Below are positions 10,129-20,331 of a DNA stretch of 64,000 nt, one piece after another. The stretch is from an uncultured Rhodopila sp. Lineage in GTDB: Bacteria; Pseudomonadota; Alphaproteobacteria; Acetobacterales; Acetobacteraceae. The notes under the pieces were generated by a model. It was given only the letters and a program-made list of their open reading frames with translations. It was not told where the DNA came from and ran no database searches. Location of the stretch: NCBI GenBank assembly GCA_903851415.1, contig CAINOE010000213.1:41419-105418 (forward strand), read 5' to 3'. A program made the translations under genes and the position numbers. The stretch's first letter is position 1. Every line of letters begins with the position of its first letter.

Positions 10129-10317
10129 CTTACCCGCGCAGGGAATTGGCAGTTTGGCACCATTTTCATCCTATCCCACCGGCGAATTCCGTTATCGAAG
10201 CCTCCATTAATTAAAGTAAACGGAATGCCGCCGGCCGGAGTCGGCATGACGGGGCCCGCGCAACCCGGGAGTTACAGCGGTCGCAGATCGTTACTGCAAA
10301 CCGCCTGTTTGTCACTG

Positions 10318-11685
10318 TCAATCGGCGTCTTTCGCCAGGTCGGTGGTTCTTGTTCTTGTCCGCAGCGTCACGAACTCCTCCGCCGCCGTCGGGTGAATCC
10401 CGATGGTCCGGTCGAAATCGGCTTTGGTGGCGCCCATGACGACGGCGATGGCGATGCCCTGGATGATCTCCGCCGCGTCCTCGCCCAGCATGTGCGCGCC
10501 GACAACTCTTTGAGTCTCCTTGTCCACCACCAGTTTCATCAGCGACCGCCGGTTGCGGCCGGACAGATTGTGCCGCATCGGCGTGAAACGGGCGGTGTAG
10601 ATGTCCACCGCCCCCATCGCCGAGGCCTGGTCCTCCGACAATCCCACCGTGCCGATCGGCGGCGTGGTGAACACCGCCGAGGGAACGTTCCACAGCGGGA
10701 TGGTGCGGGGCGCATTGCCGAACAGCGTGTCCGCCAGGGCATGCCCCTCGGCCGTTGCGACGGGCGTCAGGTTCACCCGGTCGGTCACGTCGCCCATCGC
10801 GTAGATATGCGGCTGCGTCGTGCGCAGATGCTCATCGACCCGCACGGCATCCTTCGCATTCAGCTCGACCCCGGCCTTGTCCAGCCCGAGGCCCTTTACG
10901 TTCGCCTTCCGCCCGGTGGCGAAGAACACCAGGTCCGCGTCGATCATTTCATTGTCGCCGAATGTCAGGATGCGGCGTTCTCCGTCGGCTTCGACTTTGT
11001 GCGGCAGGCAGCCGGGATGCAGGATGATTCCCTGCGCCGCCAGCGCCTCCACCAGCGCCTCGCGCACGTCCTGGTCGAAGCCGCGCAGCGGCAGCGGCTG
11101 GCGGTAGATCAGATGCACCTCCGCCCCCAGCGCCCGGAAGATCCCGGCGAACTCCACCGCAATGTAGCCGGAGCCAACCATCGCCACGCGGCGCGGCATC
11201 GTCTTCAGATAGAACGCATCGTCGGAAATGATCCCGAGTTCCGCGCCCGGGATGTTCGGACGCTCGGCATGCCCGCCGGTGGCGATGGCGATCCGCTCGG
11301 CGGTGATGCGCCTGCCGGCGACCTCCAGCGTATGCGGATCGACGAATACCGCGCGGCCGTCGAAGATCGTGGCGCCGGCGCCGGTGAGGAGCTTGCGGTA
11401 GACGCCCTCCAGCCGGGTGATCTCGCGGTCCTTGGCGGCGATCAGCTTGCCCCAGTCGTGCGGACCCTTGTGGATGGTCCAGCCGAAACCCGCGGCATCG
11501 TCGGCCCAGCCGCCATACTCGCCGGCCTGCACCAGCAGCTTCTTCGGCACGCAGCCGATGTTGACGCAGGTGCCGCCCCAGTGGCGTTCCTCGGCGATGC
11601 CGACACGGGCGCCGTGGCCGGCGGCAATCCGCGCGCATCGCACCCCGGCGGAACCGCCGCCGATGACGAACAGGTCGAAATCCAT
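10318..11685 (-). CDS. gor: Glutathione-disulfide reductase
   Basis: GGGSAGVRCARIAAGHGARVGIAEERHWGGTCVNIGCVPKKLL; IGIHPTAAEEFVTLR C-terminus. Confidence 0.92.
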   Translation of the reverse strand: MDFDLFVIGGGSAGVRCARIAAGHGARVGIAEERHWGGTCVNIGCVPKKLLVQAGEYGGWADDAAGFGWTIHKGPHDWGKLIAAKDREITRLEGVYRKLLTGAGATIFDGRAVFVDPHTLEVAGRRITAERIAIATGGHAERPNIPGAELGIISDDAFYLKTMPRRVAMVGSGYIAVEFAGIFRALGAEVHLIYRQPLPLRGFDQDVREALVEALAAQGIILHPGCLPHKVEADGERRILTFGDNEMIDADLVFFATGRKANVKGLGLDKAGVELNAKDAVRVDEHLRTTQPHIYAMGDVTDRVNLTPVATAEGHALADTLFGNAPRTIPLWNVPSAVFTTPPIGTVGLSEDQASAMGAVDIYTARFTPMRHNLSGRNRRSLMKLVVDKETQRVVGAHMLGEDAAEIIQGIAIAVVMGATKADFDRTIGIHPTAAEEFVTLRTRTRTTDLAKDAD

Positions 11686-11759
11686 GGCCGGGCATCCCTC
11701 GTTTGACCGCGCCAATGTGCGGCCCGGGCGGCGATGGCGCAAGATTGCCTGCATCCGTC

Positions 11760-12190
11760 ATTTACGCGCCGCCGCGGCCGTTCAACGCCGATTTGACGCT
11801 GGTGGTGCTGGCCGGCTCGCTGACGATGTGGATGCGGTTCGCGGGCGCCATCGCCGCCGGCTGGATGGCAGATAGAATGGGGCGGCGGGCGCCGCTGATG
11901 ATCTCGATCCAGGGCGCGTTCGCCGGGGCGATCTATGGCATCAACCCGGGCTACGCGAATGAACGTTTCCCGCCCGAAGTGAGGGCGGCGGCGTTCTGCT
12001 GCCATATCGGTGCGATAGCGGGTGGTCTGGCGCCGCCTGCGCTGTCTGGTTCGCCGTCGAGCGTCACGTGGGTTTCGTGATTCCGATGCTCATTGGCATG
12101 GTCGGAAGCTTGGTCAGCTTCGTTGCGACGCTATTCTTCAGCCCCGAAACGAAGGGCAAGGCGATGGTGGCCGATCCGACTTTGGTTACT
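11760..12190 (+). pseudogene. MFS transporter remnant, N-terminally truncated and frameshifted
   Basis: Frame 1 GAIAAGWMADRMGRRAPLMISIQGAFAGAIYGINPGYANERFPPEVRAAAF; continues in another frame as VWFAVERHVGFVIPMLIGMVGSLVSFVATLFFSPETKGKAM. Confidence 0.65.
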
Positions 12191-12517
12191 CTTGAGGAAT
12201 GTCATTGGACGGGGCGGGGTTTCCGTTTCCGGCGTGGCTTGACCGGCACAGGCATGCGCTTGGGCGGCCAGGCCGCTGGCGCGGCCCGAGGAGCCGCCCG
12301 GGACGGACAACACAACAAGCCCGGGTGATGCCCGCATGCGCTCGCGTGTTAAAGTAGCCGTTTTTGCTTCCGACCGGATCGTATCCCGAACCGCAAACGC
12401 CCGGGTCGGCCGCAATTAAGCGGTTTCACCCCGAAGTGATATCGGATATGCAGGAACCGGAGTTTCGACTCCGCCGGACTGGCTGTAGCGTCCGGCCGCC
12501 GACCACCGGGGGATTCC

Positions 12518-14083
12518 ATGCCACGCGATAAATACCTCATTATACAGGGTTTCTTGACGTCCGCTATTGTTGCGCCATTGATATGTCAGCCGTCGCCGTC
12601 ATCCGCCCAAACCCCCGCTCCGTCTACTGCGTTGCAGTGGCAAGCCTGCAAGGACGCTGCTGGTTTCGATTGCGCCACGGCCCATCCGCCGCTCGATTAC
12701 GCCGAACCGGACGGCAAAAAGATCGATCTGGCCGTCATCCGCCACGCCGCGACGGATCAGGCGAACCGCATCGGAACCTTGTTTTTCAACCCCGGAGGTC
12801 CCGGTGGCTCGGGCACGGAAGACCTGCCTCAGTTCCTTGATCTGTTCCCCGCCGCCGTGCGGGCCCGTTTCGACATCGTCAGTTGGGACCCGCGCGGTGT
12901 CGGGCAAAGTACTGCCATGCAGTGCTTCCCCACCCTGGCCGAGGAGGCCACGTTCTTCCAGGGCGTCCCGACCGACGCCTTCCCCGTCGGCTACGCCGAG
13001 CAGACCGCATGGTTTTCGCGCTTCGCGGAGTTCGCCGATATCTGCCTGAAGCAGAACGGGGCCTTGCTGTCGCATATGTCGACAACCGATACCGCCCGCG
13101 ACCTGGATTTACTGCGTGAGGCTGTCGGCGAGCCGAAAATCCACTATCTCGGCGCCTCGTACGGAACGTTCCTGGGCGCGGTCTACGCCAATCTGTTTCC
13201 CGACCGGGTTGGCGGCCTGATCCTCGACGGCAATCTCGACCCGGAAGTCTATACGAATTACGGCAACCCTGTTGCGACGGCCAGCGATGGCGTTCGTTTC
13301 GGCAGCTCCGAAAGCTCGGCGAAGTCCGTGGAGGCGATGCTCGACCAGTGCGGCCTGGCCGGCCCCGCGAAATGCGCGTTTTCTGCCGGGGATGCCGCGG
13401 GAACCCGGGCGAGATACGAGACATTGCTGAACCGGTTGAAGACCAGCCCGCAGACGTATAGCGGCGTTGTTTTCACCTATGCTCTGGTCGTGCAGACCAT
13501 GCACAACCTGATGTTCACCACGCTGCCGGAAGGCAACTACCATGGCTGGCCTGCCGCGGCCAAACTGCTGAATGCGCTGTGGACCCGCGATCCCGGCCCG
13601 CCGCCGGCACCCCCCGCGACAGCTCCCGGGGCACCGCCCCCGACAGGCAGCGCCCACCAGGGAGACGCCGTGGAATGCTCGGACAGTCCCAATCCGCGCC
13701 CGCCCGAGGTGTTCCGCGCTCTGAGCCGCTCCGTCTATGCCAGTTACGGTCCGGGCGGACTTCCCGATCTGTGGAACGACGAATCCTGCGCCAGTTGGCA
13801 GGCGACGGCCGCCGACGCATACACCGGGCCCTGGAACAAGCCGACTGCCAACCCGATCCTGGTCATCGGCAATACCAACGACCCGTCCACGCCGTATCAG
13901 AATTCCGTATCGATGGCGCAAAAACTGGCCCGGGCGCGGCTGCTGACGGTGCAAGGCTATGGTCATACCGTGTGGCTGAACCCCAGCCGTTGCGCCAGCC
14001 AGTATGAGGCGGATTACCTGATCAACGGCACGTTGCCGCCCGAGGGCACGGTCTGCCAGCAGGATGCTTTCCCGTTTCAGTAG
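12518..14083 (+). CDS. Secreted alpha/beta hydrolase, tripeptidyl-aminopeptidase (TAP-like) family
   Basis: LFFNPGGPGGSG, SWDPRGVGQST, YLGASYGTFLG nucleophile elbow, NTNDPSTPYQ, GYGHTVW. Confidence 0.85.
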   Translation: MPRDKYLIIQGFLTSAIVAPLICQPSPSSAQTPAPSTALQWQACKDAAGFDCATAHPPLDYAEPDGKKIDLAVIRHAATDQANRIGTLFFNPGGPGGSGTEDLPQFLDLFPAAVRARFDIVSWDPRGVGQSTAMQCFPTLAEEATFFQGVPTDAFPVGYAEQTAWFSRFAEFADICLKQNGALLSHMSTTDTARDLDLLREAVGEPKIHYLGASYGTFLGAVYANLFPDRVGGLILDGNLDPEVYTNYGNPVATASDGVRFGSSESSAKSVEAMLDQCGLAGPAKCAFSAGDAAGTRARYETLLNRLKTSPQTYSGVVFTYALVVQTMHNLMFTTLPEGNYHGWPAAAKLLNALWTRDPGPPPAPPATAPGAPPPTGSAHQGDAVECSDSPNPRPPEVFRALSRSVYASYGPGGLPDLWNDESCASWQATAADAYTGPWNKPTANPILVIGNTNDPSTPYQNSVSMAQKLARARLLTVQGYGHTVWLNPSRCASQYEADYLINGTLPPEGTVCQQDAFPFQ

Positions 14084-14120
14084 ATACCACGCGGTTGATG
14101 AGGGCGGCGCTTCCCGTACC

Positions 14121-14154
14121 CCGGTCATGGCCCGACTCGTCCGGGCCATGACGG
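14121..14154. repeat. Short-form family A palindrome
   Basis: ccggtcatggcccgactcgtccgggccatgacgg. Confidence 0.6.
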
Positions 14155-14155
14155 A

Positions 14156-15244
14156 CTACCGCCGTTCCGGAAACAATCCCAGCAGCCCGTCCGCCGTCGC
14201 GTCACATCGCCCGCGCTCGGTGATCAGCCCGGTCACCAGCCGCGCCGGGGTCACATCGAACGCCGGGTTGGCCGCGGGGCTGTCCGCCGACACCACCCGC
14301 ATCGTCGCGATCGTGCCATCCGCCAGCCGCCCGGTCATGTCGGTCACCTCGGCCTGCGAGCGTTCCTCGATCGGGATTTCTGCCACGCCGTCCGACACCG
14401 TCCAGTCGATCGTCGAGGATGGCAGCGCCACCCAGAACGGCACGCCATTGTCGCGCGCGGCCAGCGCCTTGAGGTAGGTGCCGATTTTGTTGGCGGCATC
14501 GCCGGTGCGGGTGACCCTGTCGGCGCCGACGATGATCAGGTCCACCTGATCGTGCTGCATCAGATGCCCGCCGGCATTGTCCGCCACCACCGTATGAGGC
14601 ACCCCGTGTTTGCCGAGTTCCCACGCGGTCAGCGCGGCGCCCTGGTTGCGCGGGCGCGTTTCGTCCACCCAGACATGCACGTCGATCCCGGCGTTGAACG
14701 CGGCGTATATCGGCGACAATGCCGTGCCCCAGTCCACCGCGGCCAGCCAGCCGGCGTTGCAGTGGGTCAGGACGTTCACCGCGCGTCCCGGCCGCACGGC
14801 CGCCTCGATCAGCGGAAGCCCGTGGCGGCCGAGGGTTTCGTTCTGCGCGGCGTCCTCGTCGGCGATCAGCCCGGCTTCGTCATACGCGACGGCAACCCGT
14901 TCGGCAGCCGGGGTGTTGCGCAACCGGGTCAGCATCCGGTCCAGCGCCCAGCGCAGGTTGATCGCCGTCGGCCGGGTCGCGTTCAGCAGCGCCGCGTCGC
15001 GCTCCATCGCATCGGTCGAGGCGTCCGCCCGCAGCGCGAGGCACAGCCCGTAGGCGGCGACCGCGCCGATCAGCGGGGCGCCGCGGATCTGCATCGAGCG
15101 GATCGCGTGCGCGGCGTCATCCCGCGTGGTCAGGCGCAGGATCTCCAGCGCCCAGGGCAGCTTCGTCTGGTCGATGACGTGGACGGACCAGCGGTCATCC
15201 GCGTCGAGCCAGACGCTGCGGTAGGCCTGGCCGTCGATCTTCAT
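14156..15244 (-). CDS. mtnA: S-methyl-5-thioribose-1-phosphate isomerase
   Basis: MQIRGAPLIGAVAAYG, LTHCNAGWLA, DETRPRNQGAALTAWEL, VGADRVTRTGDAANKIGTY. Confidence 0.96.
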   Translation of the reverse strand: MKIDGQAYRSVWLDADDRWSVHVIDQTKLPWALEILRLTTRDDAAHAIRSMQIRGAPLIGAVAAYGLCLALRADASTDAMERDAALLNATRPTAINLRWALDRMLTRLRNTPAAERVAVAYDEAGLIADEDAAQNETLGRHGLPLIEAAVRPGRAVNVLTHCNAGWLAAVDWGTALSPIYAAFNAGIDVHVWVDETRPRNQGAALTAWELGKHGVPHTVVADNAGGHLMQHDQVDLIIVGADRVTRTGDAANKIGTYLKALAARDNGVPFWVALPSSTIDWTVSDGVAEIPIEERSQAEVTDMTGRLADGTIATMRVVSADSPAANPAFDVTPARLVTGLITERGRCDATADGLLGLFPERR

Positions 15245-15741
15245 CGCGAGGAAACCCTTTGGTGCAACACGCAGACCAGGGTGAACAGGCGGCGGGCGGT
15301 GTCGAAATCGATGTCGATCTTGCCGGCCAGCCGTTGCGTCATCAGTTCCGCGCCCTCGTTATGCAGGCCCCGGCGGCCCATGTCGATGGCCTGGATGCGC
15401 TGCTCGCGGCCTTCCTCGACCGCCTTGATGTGGCTGTCCACCAGCATCTGGTAGTCCTTCACCAGCCGGCGGAACGGGCCGAGCGCCAGGCCGACGGCGG
15501 TCAGCGGTTCGCCGTTGATGTCGCGCACGTCGAAGATCAGCCGCCCCTCCAGGATCGACAGGTGCAAGGAGTAGGGCCCCGGATCAGCCGTCCCGATCAG
15601 CGGCGCGAAATGATTCGCCGCCGCCAGATCGGCGACCGCCTGCTCGCGGTCCGCCTCGATGTACGGGGACAGGTTGGCGGGCGATTCCCCATCAAGGATA
15701 ACGCGGTGCAGCCGGGCGGCGGGGACGGCGGTATCGTTCAT
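15241..15741 (-). CDS. UPF0262 family protein
   Basis: HRVILDGESPANLSPYIEADREQAVADL...GPYSLHLSILEGRLIFDV; ATGA overlaps on both sides. Confidence 0.85.
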   Translation of the reverse strand: MNDTAVPAARLHRVILDGESPANLSPYIEADREQAVADLAAANHFAPLIGTADPGPYSLHLSILEGRLIFDVRDINGEPLTAVGLALGPFRRLVKDYQMLVDSHIKAVEEGREQRIQAIDMGRRGLHNEGAELMTQRLAGKIDIDFDTARRLFTLVCVLHQRVSSR

Positions 15742-16157
15742 GGCGCGTCTATGTCGGTCTTGAGTATGTTGAGGTTGAGCATGAGCCCCACCGTGCCGCC
15801 CTTCACAGGGCGGAGCAAGCCAAGCGCGACAAAAAACGTCAGGGGGACGAAGATCGCCATCATCAGCCAGACCGGCGGCTCGTTCATGCGGTCGACGACG
15901 AACATCAGCGGCACGACGATGTGGCCGGTGATCAGGATGACGAAATAGGGCGGCGCATCGTCCGCGCGGGCCAGGCCGAGCGGGGCGCCGCACTTGGCGC
16001 ATGCGGTTTTGACTCGGAGGAACCCGTTGAAAAGATGGGTCTTCCCGCAAGCCGGGCAAAGTCCGAGCAAACCGCGGCCGATGGCGGTCAACACGGGCGG
16101 GTGAGGCCAGGAATTCGGTGCGGCAGTCCGGGCGGGCTGCCAGCGTATCGGGTCCAT
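15738..16157 (-). CDS. DUF983 family membrane protein with zinc-ribbon-like CPxCG/CxxC
   Basis: GLLGLCPACGKTHLFNGFLRVKTACAKCGAPL plus hydrophobic segments. Confidence 0.85.
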   Translation of the reverse strand: MDPIRWQPARTAAPNSWPHPPVLTAIGRGLLGLCPACGKTHLFNGFLRVKTACAKCGAPLGLARADDAPPYFVILITGHIVVPLMFVVDRMNEPPVWLMMAIFVPLTFFVALGLLRPVKGGTVGLMLNLNILKTDIDAP

Positions 16158-16440
16158 AATGTGATCCTTTGCACGCTACGGTGGCCGTTCGCCGCGCGAG
16201 CGTCAATTTCATTCGTCAGGATAGGCACGGGTTTTCCGAAAGGCCATATTGGTGCGTGAGGTCCCGGCCGCCAGGACCGCACCGGCGCGATGTATCCCGG
16301 GCGATCGGTCGAGGTCGGGCCGACTGATCAGGGCTTTCGCATCCCGCCCATCCCCGCACGAGCGCCCGGCCCGCGCCGTGGCCTGCCACTATCCGGTGTC
16401 ATACCGACCGGCGATGATGTTGACTCTTCGGCTGCGCCGC

Positions 16441-16531
16441 CCCGTCATGCCGGCGCAGGTCGGCATCCACGCCTTTTGCTCGTGCCAACAAAGGCGTGGA
16501 TGGCGGGCCTGCGCCCGCCACGACGGCGGAG
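16441..16531. repeat. Palindromic repeat, second family (B)
   Basis: cgtcatgccggcgcaggtcggcatccacgcctttt ... aaaggcgtggatggcgggcctgcgcccgccacgacgg, dyad symmetric. Confidence 0.65.
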
Positions 16532-16626
16532 GCGACCGCGCCGACAGGTCAATGTCAATGCCGGTTGGTGTTAAGGTGGGCCCGCCGCCTATCGACGTGC
16601 GGCGTCCGGTGCGGCAGCATCGCCCG

Positions 16627-19600
16627 ATGCATTTCGATCTGAAGCTTTGGCGCATGACCGCCGGCCTGCGCGGCCGCATCGCCGTGTCCGCCGCGCTCGG
16701 ACTGCTCGCGCTGGCGGTGGGAATCGCGCGCTTCGCCTTTCTCGGCCAGTTCCTCGCAGGCGTGTTTCGCGGCGAGACCCTGGTCCTGCCGCTGCTGGCC
16801 GCGGCCGCCGCGATCCTGCTGCGCGCCTGGCTGGACCACCGCCGCACGATGATCGCCAACCGCACGGCCGCGCGGGTGCAGCAGAGCCTCCGAGGCAGGC
16901 TGTTCGACACGATCGTCGCCCTCGGCCCCGCCTGGTTCGGCGCGGAGCGCACCGGCGGCGTGATGCTGTCGATGGTCGACGGCGTCGAGCAGCTTCAGCC
17001 CTTCTTCGGCCAATACTTGCCGCAGGTGACAATTGCCGTCTGCGCGCCCTTTGCGATCTTCGCCTTCATCGCCTGGTGGGACATGCCGATCGGCTTGGTC
17101 ATGCTGGCCGCCGCGCTGTTCACCCTGATTCTGCCGGCGACCGTGCACCGCAAGACCGCCCGCGCCTCGCGCGAGCGCCAATCGGCGTTCAAGTCGTTCG
17201 GCGAGGAGTTCCTCGATGCCGTGCAGGGGCTGCCGACGCTGAAGGCGTTCGGGCAGAGCGCCGCCTATGGCCGCATGCTGGCCGGCAAGGCCCGCGCGCT
17301 GTCCGACAGCACGTTCTGGGCGCTGTCGCTGAACGTGCTGACCCGAGGCTTCACCGACCTCGGCACCGCGTTCGGCTCCGCCGCCGCGCTGGCACTCGGC
17401 GCCTGGCGGGTCCGCCACGGCGAGATGAGCATCGAGGCGCTGCTGATCGTCCTGATGGCCGGCACCGAAATATTCCGCCCGTTGCGCGACTTGCGCGCCG
17501 TGCTGCATCAGGGCCTGACCGGGCAGGCGGCGGCGAACGGCATCAATGCCCTGCTGGACTCCGAAGCGCCGCAACCGGGCGGCACGCGCAGCGAGGCGCT
17601 GACACCGGAGATCGTGTTCGACAACGTCGCCTTCGCCTATCCCGGCGGGCGGCGGCCGGCTCATGCCGGCTTGTCTTTCCGCGCCGGCGCGGGCGAGCGC
17701 GTCGGGATCGTCGGTCCCAGCGGCTCCGGCAAGTCCACCATCGTGCGGCTGCTGTCGCGCCTGCATGAAGCGCAGGGCGGCACGATCCGCATCGGCGGGC
17801 GCGACCTCGCGACGCTGGACCCGGCGCAGGTGCGCGACATGATCGCGGTGGTCTCGCAGGACACCTACCTGTTCCACGGCACGGTGGAGGACAATCTGCG
17901 GCTCGGCCGCCCGGACGCGACGCAAGCCGAGCTGATCGCCGCCGCCACAGTGGCCAACGCGCATGGTTTTATCTCGGCACTGCCGCTGGGGTATCGAACC
18001 GTGATCGGCGAGCGCGGCACGCAGTTGTCCGGCGGCCAGCGGCAGCGTCTCGCCATTGCCCGCGCCGTGCTGCGCGACTCGCCGATACTGGTGCTGGATG
18101 AGGCGCTGTCCTCGGTGGACGCCGAAAACGAGGCCGTCATACAGCAGGCGCTCGACCGCCTGACCGTCGGCCGCACCACGCTGATACTGGCGCACCGGCT
18201 GTCCAGCGTCATCGGCGCGGACCGGATCCTGGTGCTCGGCAGCGGCGGCGTGGCGCAGTCCGGCACGCACCGCGAGATGATCGCAGTGCCCGGGCCGTAC
18301 CGCGACCTGATGGGGCCGCAATTGACCGGCGGCGACGAGGTGTTCGCGGCCGCGGCCACTGCCGAACCGGCCGGTGCGGAGTCGCCCGCCGCCGGGGCGG
18401 CCGTGAGCAGCCTGGCCGAGGATGCCGCGCATGTCGGCTGGCCGCAGACGATCCGGACGCTGCTGGGCGTGGTGCGGCCGTATCGCGCGCAACTGGCGAT
18501 CACCGTGCTGACCGGCATCGGCCGCGCCGCGGCCTTCATCGGGGTCAGCGTCCTCGGCGCGCTGGTGCTTGGCGCCGTCCGCAACGGCACGCCCATCGGC
18601 GTGCTGGTAGCCGCGCTGATGATCACCGCGCCGCTGGCGGGACTGCTGCACTGGCTGGAGTCGTGGATCGCTCACGCCATGGCCTATGCGCTGCTGGCGG
18701 ACCTGCGCATCGACCTGTTCCGCAAGCTGGACGCCCTGGCGCCGGCCTATCTGCTGCGCCGGCGCTCCGGCGACCTGGTGGCGCTGGCGACGCAGGACGT
18801 GGAAACCGTGGAGTATTTCTTCGCCCACACCATCGCCCCGGCGATTGTCGCGGTGCTGGTGCCGCTGGCGGTGATCGTCACGCTGGCCTGGTTCGCCTGG
18901 CCGCTGGCTTTGGTGCTGGCGCCGTTCCTGCTGTATGCGGGCGCCTCCCCGGTGCTCGGGCGGCAGCGCATCGATCGGCTCGGCTCCGCCGCGCGCGAGG
19001 CGCTCGGCCTTATCGGCGCCTATGCGACGGAGACCATCCAGGGGTTGGCGGAACTGGTCATGTTCGGCGCCACCTTGCGGCGGCGCGACGGCTTCATGGC
19101 GGCGGTGCGGGCGTACCAGGACCTGAGGCTGTCGTTGCTGGACGATCTGTCGTTCCAGGCGGCGATGCTGGATGCGGTGACCGGGCTTGGCGGGCTTGCG
19201 GTGGCGGCGCTCGGGGCTGTGCTGGTGACGCAGGGCGCGATCGCTCCGGCGATGCTGCCGCTGCTGGTGCTGATCTCGGTCGCGGCGTTCCTGCCGGTTT
19301 CCGAGATCGCCCAGGTCGGGCGGCAACTGGCGGACACCATCGCCTCCACAAGGCGGCTGCATGTGGTGCACGCGGAGCCGGTGCTGATCACCGATGGCCC
19401 GCTGCAGCCGGCGTCGCCGCGGGGCGGATCGGGCGTGCGGTTCGAGGATGCCGGCTTCACCTATCCCGGCCGGACGGAGCCGGCGGTGGCGCATCTGACG
19501 TTCGACGTGCCGCCGGGGGCGACGGTTGCGCTTGTCGGCCCGTCCGGGGCGGGCAAGACCACGGTCGCCAACCTGCTGCTGCGGTTCTGGGACCCGCAGG

Positions 19601-20166
19601 CCGGGACCATCCGGCTCGACGGGGTCGATCTGCGCGAGCTGACCCTGGACGGGCTGCGCGGCCGCATCGCTCTGGTGGCGCAGGACACCTATCTGTTCAA
19701 CGATTCGCTGGAGGCGAATGTGCGGCTGGCGCGGCCGGATGCGACCGGGGAGCAGGTTGCCCGGGCGCTGTCCCGCGCCGCTCTGGCCGATTTCGTCGCC
19801 GGACTGCCGGAGGGGCTGGCCACGCGGGTCGGGGAGCGGGGCGTGCAGTTGTCGGGCGGACAGCGCCAGAGGATCTCCATCGCCCGGGCCTTCCTCAAGG
19901 ATGCGCCGATGCTGATCCTGGATGAGGCGACGTCTCATTTGGATACGGTCAGCGAGCGGGCGGTGCGCAATGCTCTGGATGCCCTGATGGCGGACCGGAC
20001 GACGATCGTGGTGGCGCACCGGCTGTCGACGATCCGGGCGGCGGATGCGATTCTGGTGCTGCGGGACGGGCGGGTGATCGAAAGCGGCTCGCACGAGGCG
20101 CTGAATGCCGCGGGCGGGTTTTACGCCCGGCTGGTCGGGCACCAGATGGCGGGCGTGGCGGCGTAG
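16627..20166 (+). CDS. Single-chain fused ABC exporter with two TMD-NBD modules, CydDC-like
   Basis: Two Walker A (GPSGSGKST, GPSGAGKTT), two LSGGQRQR signatures, two Walker B (ILVLDEALSSVD, LILDEATSHLD) in one 1179-aa ORF; start at MHFDLKLWRM. Confidence 0.85.
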   Translation: MHFDLKLWRMTAGLRGRIAVSAALGLLALAVGIARFAFLGQFLAGVFRGETLVLPLLAAAAAILLRAWLDHRRTMIANRTAARVQQSLRGRLFDTIVALGPAWFGAERTGGVMLSMVDGVEQLQPFFGQYLPQVTIAVCAPFAIFAFIAWWDMPIGLVMLAAALFTLILPATVHRKTARASRERQSAFKSFGEEFLDAVQGLPTLKAFGQSAAYGRMLAGKARALSDSTFWALSLNVLTRGFTDLGTAFGSAAALALGAWRVRHGEMSIEALLIVLMAGTEIFRPLRDLRAVLHQGLTGQAAANGINALLDSEAPQPGGTRSEALTPEIVFDNVAFAYPGGRRPAHAGLSFRAGAGERVGIVGPSGSGKSTIVRLLSRLHEAQGGTIRIGGRDLATLDPAQVRDMIAVVSQDTYLFHGTVEDNLRLGRPDATQAELIAAATVANAHGFISALPLGYRTVIGERGTQLSGGQRQRLAIARAVLRDSPILVLDEALSSVDAENEAVIQQALDRLTVGRTTLILAHRLSSVIGADRILVLGSGGVAQSGTHREMIAVPGPYRDLMGPQLTGGDEVFAAAATAEPAGAESPAAGAAVSSLAEDAAHVGWPQTIRTLLGVVRPYRAQLAITVLTGIGRAAAFIGVSVLGALVLGAVRNGTPIGVLVAALMITAPLAGLLHWLESWIAHAMAYALLADLRIDLFRKLDALAPAYLLRRRSGDLVALATQDVETVEYFFAHTIAPAIVAVLVPLAVIVTLAWFAWPLALVLAPFLLYAGASPVLGRQRIDRLGSAAREALGLIGAYATETIQGLAELVMFGATLRRRDGFMAAVRAYQDLRLSLLDDLSFQAAMLDAVTGLGGLAVAALGAVLVTQGAIAPAMLPLLVLISVAAFLPVSEIAQVGRQLADTIASTRRLHVVHAEPVLITDGPLQPASPRGGSGVRFEDAGFTYPGRTEPAVAHLTFDVPPGATVALVGPSGAGKTTVANLLLRFWDPQAGTIRLDGVDLRELTLDGLRGRIALVAQDTYLFNDSLEANVRLARPDATGEQVARALSRAALADFVAGLPEGLATRVGERGVQLSGGQRQRISIARAFLKDAPMLILDEATSHLDTVSERAVRNALDALMADRTTIVVAHRLSTIRAADAILVLRDGRVIESGSHEALNAAGGFYARLVGHQMAGVAA

Positions 20167-20331
20167 AGGCGGCTTGCCGGCGCCCGGCAGGAACCATGAC
20201 AGATCGCGACGAAGCCATGAGCGCATGCGGCGGCCGGCAATGACGGGGCAGCAGTTTCCCGCACGAACGGGCCGACACCGGACAAGGCGCCAAACGCGTC
20301 GCAATCTGCGAATAAAATTATTACAAAGAGC

